Of a stretch of DNA of 64,000 nt, positions 10,808 through 25,095 are shown piece after piece. The first letter of the stretch is position 1. Each line of letters opens with the position of its first letter. Origin of the DNA: Dactylellina haptotyla (Eukaryota > Ascomycota > Orbiliomycetes > Orbiliales > Orbiliaceae); NCBI GenBank assembly GCA_031310005.1, contig CM062382.1:558001-622000 (forward strand), written 5' to 3'. The notes beneath the pieces were generated by a model. The model made no database searches. It was not told where the DNA came from and saw only the letters and a list, made by a program, of their open reading frames with translations. Made by a program: the position numbers and the translations under genes.

Positions 10808-13800
10808 TTACAAAAAGTTCTTCACAAGTTCCCCATCCTTCGAGAAAAGCCTTCTCTTCGCAGCGAATCCTCCTGCTCCTCCAGTCTCCTCACCGACAGT
10901 CTGCAAAGTATTGCTCCTAGTCATACCAACTCCACCGTGTACACTACCCCTCTCACTCCTATCTCCAGCACCAATTCTCGAATTTAAGCTTTTCACACCC
11001 TCCAGCTCCCTCTCGAGCCTCAAACACTTCTCCTTCTCCTCTCGCAACTCTCTCTCCGCTCTACGCGCGGTCAACTGGTTCTGACTATCCGACGACTGCA
11101 ACTCCTCGATGGTCTTGAGCAATCTCTCAACCTTATCCTTATTCCGTTGCATATCTTCCTGTAATTGCGAATTGATCTTCTCCTTCCTCTCAATTTGCTG
11201 CTGAAGATCGCGTACGTTCCTGTCGACATTCTTATTCGAGCGTTCGAACTTACTCCTCTGTCTCTCATTCTCTTCGAGGTGGTTCTCAAGCTATTGCCCT
11301 TGTTAGTATATTACTCTCTAGGTTCAACCGGAGTATATGGTAAGGACATACCTCTTGAATGCGACTGTGCAACATCTTAACGTCCTTGGATCCAGTAGTG
11401 TAGCTCTTGGTCTCCATATCCATAACCTTAAGCTGCAGATCTCGGACGGACCTCTCAAGCAGAGATTTCTCTTTATGCAAATCGGCATTAGACTCTCTCT
11501 GTCCCGCAAGATCTCTCTGTAACTCCGAAGCAAGCGCCTCAGATCGTCTCATCTTGTCAACCGCAGCAGCGGCTACATCCTCCTGCTGAGCAAGCGATGT
11601 CTTCAAATCCAGAATCTCACGGTCCATACCAGCAGCAACTCTAACCGTCGAAGAGTCACCGTTAGCGAGCTCTTCAAGACGGCGAGATGCATCCGAAAGT
11701 CGCTGCTCAATAGCCTTCTTATCTTTCTGTAACTGATCACGTTCGGCGTGAACTGCTTCAACCGACTCTCTGAGAGTTCGGTTCTGGCTGAGCAACGAGA
11801 CCATGCGGGACTGGATCTCATTATGTGCAGAAATAGCCTGCTCATGAGAAGCAGTCATGTCTGCAAGTTTAACCTCGAGCCTAGCGCGCTCTTTGCTAGA
11901 GGTGTTGCTGTTCAAAAGCTCATCCTCCCACTTAGCACGCATCTCGTCAACCTCCTCACGAAGTCGCCTAAACGCAATCTGTTAGTCTTATCCGGTCACC
12001 ATCGTAAGAAAGGTGAATACGTACTGAGCTTCGCCTCTGGCAGAAACCAAGGTCTCGCGTTCGGTCTCAAGATCTTTGATATACTGCGAAGCCTCCATCT
12101 GGAACTTCTTACGCATCTGTTCGATCGAACCTTCCTTGTCTTCAAGTTCGATCTCGCGCCTGTTCCTATAATCTTCAATCTCGTGCTGGAGTCGCTTCTT
12201 GGATTGCAGAGCATCCGTCAAATCGGCTTGAAGGTCCTCAATCTAAAAACTGTTAGTAAAATATCCATCCTAAAAGCCTTCAATTCTAAACTCACCCTCT
12301 CTTCGTATCTCTGTGTCTCTCTCTGCATATCCTCGAACATCGCTTCGGTCTGCTGTCTCTCAGCGATAACCGTAGCACAAGTATCCTCAGCCTCTCTGAC
12401 TTGAGTCTTCGCGAATGCCGCAGCCCTGGTCGCCTGCATAACCGCAATCTCCGCTTGCTCAAGCTTACTATAATACTCTTCAGCCCGGGCCTTGTATAAA
12501 GCAGCGCTAGAAGAGAGATCGTGATTCTTCGCACTCTCCGCATCCAACCGGATTTGAAGGTCAGCATTCTCGCCAAGCAGGTTGCTTCGCTCGAACTGCT
12601 CTTGCTCGCGTTGGCTGAGGAGATCGTCAAGCTCGCCGCGGACATCTCGGAGTTCAACCTCAAGCGACATCTTGGATCCCTTCGACTTCTCGTTCAACCT
12701 GTGAGCATCGGCAAGATCCGATCTCGTCGCATTATAGTACTCTAAGAGTGACTTGCGAGATTTTTCCTGCGCACAGATGAGATCGAAAAGCTCCTGGTGG
12801 GACTTGTTCTGCAAGTCCATGGCAGTGAGCTCGCCGGATCTCATGGCGGATTCCAGAGCCGAGAGCTTTTCGGTTTCCTGATCGAGCTGCTGGTGAAGAC
12901 GGTTGTTCTCGTGCTCGAGTCTCTGTAAGATCCTCTTAGAAGAGCCGTCTGCTGCGGGCTGCCCACTTTGGGAGTCCAATTGGGATCGAAGGTGTCTGTT
13001 TTCCATCTCTGCCATTTGTAACTTATTCTGAGCCTCCTCGAGATCAGTGGCTAGGTCCATATTAGCTTGATATTGGATGGTATCCATGGTTCTATCTGTC
13101 TTTCCGGAGTCGAAAATGGCAGGGTTGAACTGATCCATACGCTTAGTAGGCGTACGCGGTGAGCCATGGAGACCAGCAGCATTGAACATGGTCCTTTTGG
13201 TTGGAGTTCCGAAATTTTGCTTGTTGGGAGACCCGAATGGTGGCAAGTTTTCGTTCATGCCTTCCATAAGAGTCGCCCGGGATACAGAATGGCGGTTTTC
13301 AAGGTCCATGACTTCGTCCTGATGCCTCTTACGCAGGTCGGCGAGCTGTGATTCTGCACGATTGCGGCGCTCCTCAGCAACTCTCAGCTTCTGCTTGATT
13401 TGGTCGAAAGTCTGCGCCATATCAACTGCAGCTCCAGATTTCTTTCGAGGACGTAGGGGAGCCTTGACAGTGGATTCTTCAGGCTCAACTACGCGTTGTA
13501 TCTCAAGCAAGTACCTGTGGCAGTCCTCAAGCTCAGCATTTGCAGTATCCAATGAGCCTTGGAGCTTGCGGTTGTTGGCGTGAGCTTGCGCCGTGAGCTG
13601 CTTCTCAGCATCAAGATTCCGATTAATTTCGGAGAGCTGTGACTGGAGACCAGATACAGTCTTCTCTGTGGTTCGGGTGTTCTTGTGCTCTCTAGTAACC
13701 TCATGACTAAGGTCCTCGAGGTCAAGCGCGAGCTTCTCCTTTTGCTTCTCCAAAGAGATGATCTTAAGTTGAGCATCACTAAGCTGGTTATGAAGTTTCT

Positions 13801-16800
13801 TCTCTTCCTCAACAGCCTTGGCCTTGTCAGCAGTAAGTTGGACAATCTTGTCCCTGTACTGCTCATTGGCCTTGGAAGTCGACTTGGCGAGTTCGAGATT
13901 CTTCTGCTGGATCTTGTTTTGAAGCGCGCGGTTGTCGTGTTCTGAGGACAAGAGACGGGCTTTGAGTGTTGACATTTCTTGTTCTAGTCTCTTCTTCGCT
14001 TGCTCGTTGGCTCTCTTGGAAGACTCGCCATCCTCGATCTGCTTGGTTAATCGCCGAATCTCAACATTGAGATGATCACGATCAGCTTCTGCTTGTGACA
14101 AGAGCTTGTCTTTCTGATCGATCTCCTTCTTAAGGGTGGTTCTGAGCTCTTCAGCCTGGCGGGAGAGTTGTCGTTCGTTAGCGGCTTCGGCTTGCGCTCT
14201 AGTCGACTCGTTGTTTTCGATTCGTTGACGAAGACGTTGGAGATCAAGCTGGATATCGCGCTTCTCTCGCTCAGCTTGTGACCTGGCTTCGAGGGCTTTG
14301 CGAAGAGTATCTTGTTGGCCATAGAGCTCCTTCTCGATCGTGACTTTGGCAATGGACAAAGCGTCATGATCCCGCTTCATAGTAGCAAGTCGGGTCTCAT
14401 TGTCTGCGAGAACATCGGCGCGGGACTTGCGCTCAGCTTCGAGTTCGCCTTGAACCGTTTCAAGCTGTGTCTTGAGAGCCTTGATTTGTTCATCAAGTAG
14501 ACGTCGGCCTTGACCGAGCTTGGCGTCCTCAGAGACTTTGGTCTCGAGAAGCTTGCGGGCCTCGTTCGCATCTCGCTCACACTGTGCCTTTAACATCCTT
14601 GCATTTTCAGCAGCAGCCTCGGCGGAGCGAAGCTTCTTCTGAAGGTCTTCTTGCTTAGATACGAGCAGGCGGCGCTCATCTTCGAAGGTCTTGCGATCAA
14701 TTTGATGCTTCTTGAGATCTGCGAGAGCCAGAGAGAGTTCACTCTCCTTCTTGCGAATCAGACCTTCAAAGTCGGCAGACGTTTTAGAGAGATCCTGTAA
14801 TTGCTGTCGGACGTTGTTTGTCTCCGCCCGGAGCTCGGTATTCTGTTTCCGAGTGGTCTCCAAGCTCTTGGTCTAAATCGATTATTAGTATTTTAGTGTG
14901 AAAAAGAAGGTGTAATCACCTACCGCCGCATTATACTTCTCCTCGAGATCCTTATCGGTCTTGAGAAGCAACTGCTCAAACTCCTGTACTTTTCTCTCCT
15001 TAAGAGATAGTCGGCTCTGGAGCAGGTGAATCTCCTTTGACAACTTGTTCTCATTCACACTGACGTTGTCCAACTGATCAGTTGCGGTCTTCAGCCTAGA
15101 TTCGTTATCTTCAAACTTGGCTACTAAATTGCGCTTCTCTTCTTCGAGCGAACCAATAAGGTTAACAGCTTGATCGAGCTCCTTCCGCCTAACATCAAGT
15201 TGATCTGAAACTTTCTTCTTAGCTGCAATCAATTCGTCAAGCTGATCTTCTAGCTGCTCTTGATCTTCCAAAGCACCTTTAAGCTTCTCGGAAAGGTCAG
15301 CTTCACGTTGCTGCAAACGCTGGAAGATTTCATCTTTATCAAGAGCGAGGGCACGCTCAGCCTCGAGAGTTTGCTGAACCCTCGAAAGCTCGGTCTCTGT
15401 CCTTCGCTTATCGTCTTCAATCTTAGCGCGTTCCGCAGTCTGTTGGTTGAGCTGCGCCTGTATCTGTTGCATCTGTTCTTCTCTCTTCTTGACTTCTCGG
15501 CTGGTCATAGTGTTGCCGAGAAGAGGCTTGGTCTTAACGAAGAGCTTCCACCATGGGTTCTGGCTGAGCTCAAGGTAGACCTGCAAGTTTTGATGAATGA
15601 TCCTTGTAGCCTCCGCACGGTATAGTTTCTTGTGCGCAATCTTACGTTGGATGAAGCCGCGAGCGATGCTTTGGAAGCGAGTGATTATACTGCGGACCAA
15701 AGCGTCACGCTGCTCTTCAAGTTCGGCGAGAACACCAGCACGGAAGAAGACCTTGCTAAGACCGATTCTGTACTGGTAATCGTCCAGGTTGAGCTGTTCG
15801 AGCATGAGGCGGGAAATCTGCTGGCCTTCCATATAGCCTCTCGGGAGACCGGGAGTGAGAACTTCATAACGCTGACGGAACTCGTTGAATGGAAGACGAT
15901 TGGGGAAACCAGTTCTCGCAATTCTGATACCCTCCAAGACACCATTGCATCGAAGCTGGTCTAAGACGAGTTGTGTTACCAGCTTCTTTGGCTTCTTCTG
16001 GTGATTAGGAATGATACAACGGACGAAGTGAGGATGAGTAGCGTGGAGCTGGGTCATGAGACTAGACAGTTGCTCCTTGTGACGTTGGGCTACTGTACGG
16101 AACAATCCCTTCTTGACGCGAGATCGCGAGGTTAGGGAATGCTCAGCATCCTCAGCGCAGTCCGCGAAGAGTTCAGCAATGCTACGGTGGCTGGAACCAG
16201 CCATAAGACGTGTGATATTGTCATTCAACGGATCCTTGTTCTTCTCAAGCCAGCTCTCGGTCGAATACTCGACTTCGGCAGCGTAGTGAGTGAGCACGAA
16301 ACCTTGGCCAAACATCGAGCTGCGATACTTGTTGGATTTCTTATCCCAGAGAGAGTGAAGCTTCTCAGTGAAAGTCTTGTCTGTAGCTTTTGGCATGACA
16401 CAGTCTTCATCCAAACAGGAAAAGATACCAATTGGATTAGAAAGTTCAATCAAATCGATAGTAGGTTGGAGATCGTGACCAAAGTCGATGAACTTCCACT
16501 CAATACGCTCTCGAGCGTACTCTTCTTGTTCGAGAACGAACATGTGGTGATTGAAGAACTGTTGCAGTTTTTCGTTGGTATAATTGATACACAGCTGCTC
16601 GAAGGAGTTGGACTCGAAGATTTCGAAACCGGCAATATCAAGGACACCAATGAAACCGGATTCTTCGCCTCGTCGTTCGAGAGACTGGTTAATTCGTGAA
16701 ACCAAGCTGCCGAAAGAACGTTCGTAGATACCCTTGCTAAGAGCGTCTACGGACTGTTTAACTTGGTCTGCATTGCGGTTTTGGTTAACCCATTCCTTTC

Positions 16801-18298
16801 CAGCCTTGACCCTTGGGTTAATGAGTCCCTTGCTGAAGGCATCAACCGGGATACCGAGAACGTCGCAAATAAGCTCAACTTGACGCTTATCCGGCAGCCT
16901 AGCACTATCGGAGTGGCCACCAGCAACGGACAGATTTCCAAGGTGGAGAATGGCAGCAATATTTCTAAAGTAAGCGATTTGCTCATCTTTCGAGAAGCCC
17001 ATGACCTGGAAAGCTCGAAGTAAGACTTCAAACTCCTCCTTATCATTGACACCAGCAATGTGTTTGTTGGCACATTTTGTGTATCCGTAGTCATCGACTT
17101 CCCCAGTCAGCAACAACTGGTCCCGAAGATCCCGGGTTAGACCTCGAAGCAGCTGGTAGAAGATATGGTAATTTCTCTCTCCAGAGCTCTGCTTGACGAC
17201 TCTGGATTTCTCAAGGAGGTACCAGTCGATATAGGCACCTGCGATCTGGCCCTTGCCCGTAAACTCGATTCTGATGAACTTGCCGAATCTGGACGAGTTG
17301 TTATTTCGAACGGTCTGGGCGTTACCGAAGGCTTCGAGGATGGGGTTGGCTTGAAGAATCTGTTGTTCGAGAGTTCCGAATTGCTTGGAGGTATTGTTTC
17401 CAGCAGCTACGGATGCTAAGTACTGGATAACCTTCTTGGTATTCTCAGTTTTTCCGGCACCGGATTCACCACTGCATATTCATTAGAGCTAGCTTGGAAG
17501 AGGTTTTATGGCTCCAACTTACGTGACCAAGATACTCTGGTTCTCCTTCTCATCTAATAGATTGCGGAACGCGGCGTCGGAAATAGCATAGATATGGGGT
17601 TGTGTTTCGTCTCGCGATCTGTTTCGGTACATCTCAATGTACTCATTTGTGTAGATGGGGAGCGGGCAGTACGGGTTGACCGTAACCAAGAACAATCCGG
17701 AATATGTCTATCATATATTTAGCTAAAAGCACCAAAATATCGAGTTGCGAAAAAAAGAACTTACGTAAATGAGATCGGATTGGTATCTCATGTGCAAGTT
17801 GTGAACGACAGAGGCTTCGTTCAAGTGCGTCAACTCGGCCATATCAGCAGCCTTGTCGAACTTTGCGGGATTGACCTTGTCCACCTGGTCTGCGGGGACA
17901 TGTCGTTCGCTGCCATCGTCGCAGATAACGACGAGGGTGTTATCCTCCTCCTTGTCGACCCAACCTTTGATGAACGCTCGTTCGGGGTCCTTAACCCAAA
18001 CCCAGCGCTTGCCGGAAAAGTCTGTGCCTTCAAGGCCATGGGAGGTAACTTTTGGAGATGTGGGTTCTTTTTTGATGAAAGTCGGCGCAAACGTAGCGTT
18101 CAACTTGTTGGCGCTGCTGGGAGTCGTCGACATGGCCCGATTGGCGTTCTTGCCAAAGAGGCCATTGGCGCTCCGTAAGGGGTTGTTGGAGGCGCTTTGT
18201 GGGGAGATTATGGGTGAAGATGTAGCGGGGGTGTTTTGTCGAGGGGTAAAGGGCCTCTGGGAGGCGCCGAAGCGCGGAGGAGTATTAAAGTTGGACAT
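10808..18298 (-). CDS. myoB: Class II myosin heavy chain
   Basis: Seven exons: complement(10808..11290, 11352..11967, 12025..12242, 12296..14872, 14924..17471, 17523..17707, 17765..18298), 2386 residues, introns 51-61 bp. This is the conventional myosin motor that forms filaments at the contractile ring during septation. Residues 1-90 are Ser/Pro-rich. An SH3-like myosin N domain (KRWVWVKDPERAF...) lies near 95-145. The P-loop GESGAGKT is at 241-248 and is completed by a splice. Switch II (DIAGFEIFESNSFEQ) is near 518. One IQ motif (TRFQSIARGFIQRKIAH) is near 834-850. The remaining 1500 residues are heptad-rich coiled coil. The coil is interrupted around 1630-1670 by a Pro/Thr segment with three SP/TP-x-K sites. 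A single IQ motif and a very long rod separate it from class V and class I myosins. Exon phases agree throughout. Confidence 0.95.
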
Positions 18299-19334
18299 CG
18301 TGATCGATGTGTCTCAAAGCATCTGTAGCGCCAGTCTTGTACCTAGACAAAGCTGTAGCGCCTCTCAAGGTTGGATTGGGATTGAGATGATAGTGGTTGA
18401 GAGTAGGTAAGGAGTAGGAGTAGTCCAGATGACGTCCAAGCTTTAAAACTTGAGAGGTTCACCCGCCCAAGAACCAAAACAAACGGGCACTAGGATTGTC
18501 CAGGCAATGGTCTGTCTTGCGATCTGCTCAGGACTTGCTGGAATGCGCCGGAAGCAGCTATGAAGCCACGAAGCAGGATACTATATAGTGTAGAGTATGT
18601 GCGCGTGCGCAGGCAAACTAGCTCCTGGCGCAGTGAAGCTCAGCGAGCAATTACAAGATGTAAGGATAATATATTAACCCTAGTCGAAGGAGATGAAGAA
18701 GATGAGGAGGAGGAGGAGAGGTGGATAGGCAGTAATAGTTAGTTATCAGATATGTTCCTGGTCCGCCAATGCAGCTGCCACTCGCTGGCCCTGGCAGCTG
18801 GGCCGTTGTCGAGGCGGCGTTGTTGTTTGTTGATCCCGTCGACCCCTGCCGGCTGCTGTGTTGGCGAGCGCCAGAGTTGACCCAGCAACAGCAACGCACG
18901 CAACACACTCTGACATCCCAACGTCGGCCACAACACATCAACACGCCCTCGTTTGGCCCTGACCATTGCGCAGGCGCTGATTGGTCCGATCGCGGTATCC
19001 CCGACCGCTGACATCAGATCCGGGGCATATCTCCGATCTACGCTCCATAAAATTCGATGTTCGATCCAATTACACGTGCGGAGCAAAACCACAGTATTCA
19101 CGCCTCGATCCCGCTGCCACGAACCATTGTCGCGTCTGAATCGGCCCTCGCCATCTTTAATAACCGATTAAATTAGTTGTGATATCGCCAAGTGCCCAGT
19201 TGCTTGCATCGATCATCGAAATCACCGAACTTGTCCGACCCGACCCTAGCTCGGCTTCCAGATCGGGATAAATATATATCTCTTGTATCTACCAGGACCA
19301 TAATCCTCCCTCCTACTTCACTTCACATATCACA
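18299..19334. other. Divergent promoter region, myosin / ferrochelatase
   Basis: About 1 kb between the starts of the myosin gene (-) and the ferrochelatase gene (+). It contains a purine-rich GA tract at 18686-18721. An ATAAATATATA stretch at 19268-19278 lies about 60 bp before the ferrochelatase ATG and could be its TATA element. No gene is supported. Confidence 0.5.
18686..18721. repeat. Purine (GA/GGA) tract
   Basis: Thirty-six bases made almost entirely of G and A, built from GAA and GAG/GGA triplets, in the region between the divergent myosin and ferrochelatase genes. Such tracts are common nucleosome-poor elements in fungal promoters; no specific factor is implied. Confidence 0.6.
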
Positions 19335-20761
<1,427 letters not shown>

Positions 20762-20927
20762 TAACATGGAATATATTCGATGCACATATTTATCCAGCAG
20801 TTATAATTGTACATATACCAGTATATAAAAGCATCAAACTTGAGCGCCACCAATAATGACCAACCCATATTCATTTTATTCTTACCATCCTTCAAAATAT
20901 CATACACCAACCCCTCCGTATATCCAT

Positions 20928-22409
20928 CTACCTCTGCGCGTATTCTTTATTGAACGCCCGTCCGATGACCATCCTTCTCACCTCGCTAGTCCCCGCACCG
21001 ATCTCATACAACTTGGCATCCCTCAACAACCTCCCCGCCGCCAGCTCGTTAATATACCCATTCCCGCCCAAACACTGAATCGCATCCAACGCGACCTCCG
21101 TAGCCCTCTCCGCGGCATACAAGATCGCACCCGCGCAATCCCTCGTATCAATAGTTCCTTCATCCACCGTCCTGGCAGTAGCGTACGTGTACGCCTTACT
21201 CGCCGCGAGCTTGGTATACATATCCGCCAGCTTACCCTGCATAAGCTGGAACTCGGCGATTGGAGTGCCGAACTGCTTTCTCGTATGCGTGTACGGCAGG
21301 GTTATATCCATCGCGGCCTGCATGATTCCTATCGGACCGGCGGAGAGGACTAGGCGTTCGAGGTCCAAACCGGACATGAGGACTTTGACTCCCCCGTCCG
21401 TGGGGCCGAGTTGGTTCTCTTCGGGGACGAATACGTCTTCGAAGACTAGTTCGCCGGTGTTGGAGCCCCGCATTCCCAGTTTATCTAGTTTTCTGGCGCA
21501 GGAGAAGCCTGCGAATTTCTTCTCGACGACCATGGCGGTGATGCCTTTGCTGGCTTTGTCGGGTGAGGACTTGGCGTAGACGACGATGAAGTCTGCGTCT
21601 GGGCCGTTGGTGATCCACATCTTTGTGCCGTTGAGGAGCCAGCCGCCGTCGACTTTTTGGGCGGTGGTCTTCATCGAGACGACGTCGGAGCCGGCGGAGT
21701 GCTCGGACATCGCGAGGGCTCCGATCTTAGTGCCTGCGATCAGGCCGGGGAGAAAGCGGGCCTTCTGCTCAGGGGTGCCGTGGAGGGAGAGCTGGTTGAC
21801 ACATAGCTGGGAGTGCGCGGCGTAGGAGAGACCGATGCTGCCTGTTTTGCCGTAATTATTAGAATTCACTATTCGAAATGGTAGAAGAGAGCTAAGAAAT
21901 ACGTACCAGAAGCTCTAGAAAGTTCCTCTAGAACAATACAGTGTGCCTGATATCCGAGCTCTAGACCACCATATGCTTCTTCTGCTGTTATCCCTAGAAG
22001 TCTATAAACCGCCATGTTAACTGTATGAACATCGATAAAAATAATTTTGTGCGTCTGGGAAAGTACCCTGCATCTCCCATCTTTGCCCACATCTCGTTCG
22101 GAAACGCATTCTCGCGATCCGTCTTTGCCGCGACCTCCTCTGGGATCTCACGACCTATTCGATACCATCAGCAATGCTGGCTAGCTGTCTTGTAGGATAT
22201 ATGAACTTACGAGCGAAATCTTGCACACGCTCTCTCAATTCTTGTAGCTCCTCGGGAAGGGGCATGCGAAAGTTCGGGGTGTGCTTTGTGGATGCGAAGC
22301 GGGTAGCAACAGCTGGGAGCAGTCGGCGGGATAACGGCTGCGAGGTCGCAGATGCGCAAGCCCGCTGGACGGAGCGGAGGGCCGGACGGGCGAGCCGTGT
22401 AGTGTGCAT
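20928..22409 (-). CDS. ivdA: Isovaleryl-CoA dehydrogenase, mitochondrial
   Basis: Four exons: complement(20928..21841, 21907..22001, 22067..22154, 22211..22409), 431 residues. This FAD enzyme oxidises isovaleryl-CoA to 3-methylcrotonyl-CoA in leucine breakdown, passing electrons to ETF. The N terminus ([17 protein letters not shown]...) is a matrix-targeting peptide. The assembled exons read continuously through [31 protein letters not shown] and [20 protein letters not shown], all typical of the family. [15 protein letters not shown] carries the Glu that serves as catalytic base in isovaleryl-CoA dehydrogenases. [14 protein letters not shown] near the C terminus lacks a Glu at the position used by most other acyl-CoA dehydrogenases, which favours this substrate assignment. 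It is divergent from the methylcrotonyl-CoA carboxylase gene, whose enzyme uses its product. Confidence 0.95.
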
Positions 22410-22996
22410 TGTGAATGATATTCGTGCTGGATATCGAGAATGTTTTTCGGTGTATTCAGGCGGATGTTGTTGTTGCTGTTGTCGTGGCCTGTGTAACGTT
22501 GACGTCGACGAGGATGCCGAGGTGCAAATGCTGCTGAATTTGATCCGATGATTCCACGACAACTAACTATATGCAAATGTATAAGAGTCCAGGAGGTTCA
22601 GGCAGACAGAACGGCAAAGGTGAGAATCTGCTAATTCGCGGCTTCCTCTGCGGCCACGGACCGGGGCTGGTTTGTGGGGTAACAGGCACGAGATGCGGCT
22701 ACCTTCGGCACACCGCTGCCAGCTGCATCGTGACGGCCATTGTCCTGCGGGAGCGCCTCCCAGCCAGACCGACCGACCTCATCTGCATTTGTCCACAGGG
22801 GGGCCCACTCTTCCGATCTCGAGATCCGATCTTTCTCTGCTCCCATTCCTCTTCATCATCACCTTGCGATTGTACCATATTCTTCGTTAGACCCCCTTGA
22901 GCTGCTGTGATAGCAAGCTATCGTTCTCCTCGTAAGAATCCCGAATGGTTTCCCCTTCTGAGTATCCAGAGATTCTAACACTTTCTAGACATCATC
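22410..22996. promoter_or_regulatory. Bidirectional promoter region of leucine-catabolic pair
   Basis: 587 bp separate the ATGs of the isovaleryl-CoA dehydrogenase (-) and methylcrotonyl-CoA carboxylase beta (+) genes. The centre is GC-rich and contains CGG and CCG triplets in close proximity (for instance CGGACCG at 22657-22663). These are possible contacts for a Zn2Cys6 regulator; no site can be assigned with certainty. Co-expression is inferred from the layout. Confidence 0.5.
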
Positions 22997-25095
22997 ATGT
23001 CCTCACTTCGCACCGCCCTGGCGCTCACCCGCCGCCATGCTACGGCCCACCCGTCCAGGTTGATTCGCAGAAGCATAGCAACTCACGCCTTCACCCACCA
23101 CTCAGCCGCCGTATCAACCCTCAAATCTAACATTGACACCTCCTCGCAAACCTACAAAGAGAATGCCGAGGCGATGGGCAGCCTCACCTCCTCGCTGGAC
23201 ACACTCACGTCCACGATATCCCTAGGCGGGCCCGAGAAGAACCGAATGAAGCACGTTGAACGTGGCAAGATGCTCGTCAGAGAGTATGTCTTACAGACCC
23301 ATTCCTAGAGCATAAAATATATTTATATTTTTATCTCTAAAATATTCTGTTCAATTTAAAAAGAGAATGGTACCATAAAATAATGAGTATATGCTGATTA
23401 TTCCATGCCTAGCGCAGCCGTATCTCCGCCCTCCTAGACCCGGGCTCCTCATTCCTCGAGCTCTCCCAACTCGCCGGCTACCAGCTCTACGACGGCGAAG
23501 AAGTGCCCGCCGGAGGAATCGTCACCGGCATCGGCCGCGTTTCTGGCGTGGAATGCATGATTGTTGCGAATGACAGCACGTACGTGGACCCCCACCGCTT
23601 CCATTGCATCATCTCAAAAAATAAGTCACTGATAGAGAAATCACAGAGTCAAAGGCGGTACTTACTACCCCATCACGGTCAAGAAGCATCTACGAGCCCA
23701 ACAGATCGCACAGGAAAACAGTAAAATTCCAAGTCCTCAAATGAACACATAAGGAATGGCACTAAAAAATGATCTAGAACTACCATGCATCTACCTCGTC
23801 GACTCCGGTGGCGCCAACCTACCGCACCAGAAAGACGTCTTTCCAGATAGAGACCACTTTGGCCGTATCTTCTATAATCAAGCGCGAAGTACCTACACCC
23901 ACACAATACAACCCCCACTCATGCCCCCCCTCCCTCCACCGCATTCCACACGACTAACATTCCCCGCGTCATACAGTGTCCTCTCAAGGCATCCCCCAAC
24001 TCGCCGTAGTAATGGGCCCCTGCACGGCCGGCGGCGCCTACGTGCCCGCGATGTCCGACGAATCCATAATCGTCGACAAACAAGGCCACATCTTCCTGGC
24101 GGGCCCGCCGTTGGTAAAAGCCGCCACGGGGGAGGAAGTCACAGCCGAGGAACTCGGCGGCGGACAGCTGCATTCCTCGGTTTCCGGAGTGACGGATTAC
24201 CTCGCCGTCGACGACGGACACGCCCTGGTACTCGCCCGACGGAGCATCAGCAACCTCAACTGGCCGAATACCCCTGCGCCATCGGCGATAACGGGCAAGG
24301 CTGTGAAGGAACCGATATACGATCCCGCGGAACTAGGGGGCATCATCGGCACGAATTTACGGGTGCAAGTTGACGTGAGGGAGATAATCGCGCGGATAGT
24401 GGACGGTTCTGAGTTTTCGGAGTTCAAGGAGTCGTATGGGACGACTATGGTTACTGGATTCGCGCACATTCACGGGTATAAAGTGGGTATTGTGGCGAAT
24501 AATGGGATTATATTCTCCGAGGCGGCGTTGAAGGGGGCGCATTTTATAGAGTTGTGCGCGCAGAGGAATATTCCGCTGGTGTTCTTGCAGAACGTCACGG
24601 GGTTCATGGTTGGGAAGGAGGCTGAGGCGGGCGGGATCGCGAAGAATGGCGCCAAGTTGGTGACTGCGGTTAGTTGTGCGGAGGTGCCCAAGTTTACTGT
24701 GGTCATCGGGGCGTCCTACGGGGCCGGGAACTATGGTATGAACGGGCGGGCGTATGGTGCTAGGGTAAGCCCTTTTTTTCTCTCTCTTAATTCGTCTATC
24801 GGGGGACTCGGGGCTAATGTATGGGCAGTTCCTGTGGATGTGGCCGAACGCCAAGATTGCAGTGATGGGTAGCGAGCAGTTGAGTAATGTGATGGCGACG
24901 GTGGGGAAGGCGGACCCGGCACTGCGGGACCGGATAGAGGCGGAGTCGGATGCGAAGTTTGCGTCGGCAAGGATATGGGATGATGGGATTATCAAGCCTG
25001 AAGATACTCGCAAGACGCTGGCGATGGGGCTGCAGGCGGCGCTTGGAGGGAGGGTGGACCAGGAGAAGACTAAATTTGGTGTGTTTAGAATGTAG
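22997..25095 (+). CDS. mccB: Methylcrotonyl-CoA carboxylase beta subunit
   Basis: Six exons (22997..23283, 23418..23579, 23647..23720, 23778..23888, 23977..24764, 24829..25095), 562 residues. The subunit performs the carboxyl-transfer half-reaction, moving CO2 from biotin on the alpha subunit to 3-methylcrotonyl-CoA in the mitochondrial matrix. The N terminus ([20 protein letters not shown]) is a targeting peptide. Acyl-CoA carboxyltransferase motifs appear in order: [16 protein letters not shown], the continuous [21 protein letters not shown] made by the third splice, [43 protein letters not shown] and [14 protein letters not shown]. The biotin-carrying alpha subunit is not in the window. 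The gene is head-to-head with isovaleryl-CoA dehydrogenase, as in a leucine-degradation cluster. Confidence 0.95.

Noticed and set aside
11748-12404. Plus-strand open frame of 218 codons
   Set aside because: Antisense to the myosin rod. The Leu/Ser-rich translation is the expected shadow of a Glu/Lys/Gln-rich coiled coil.
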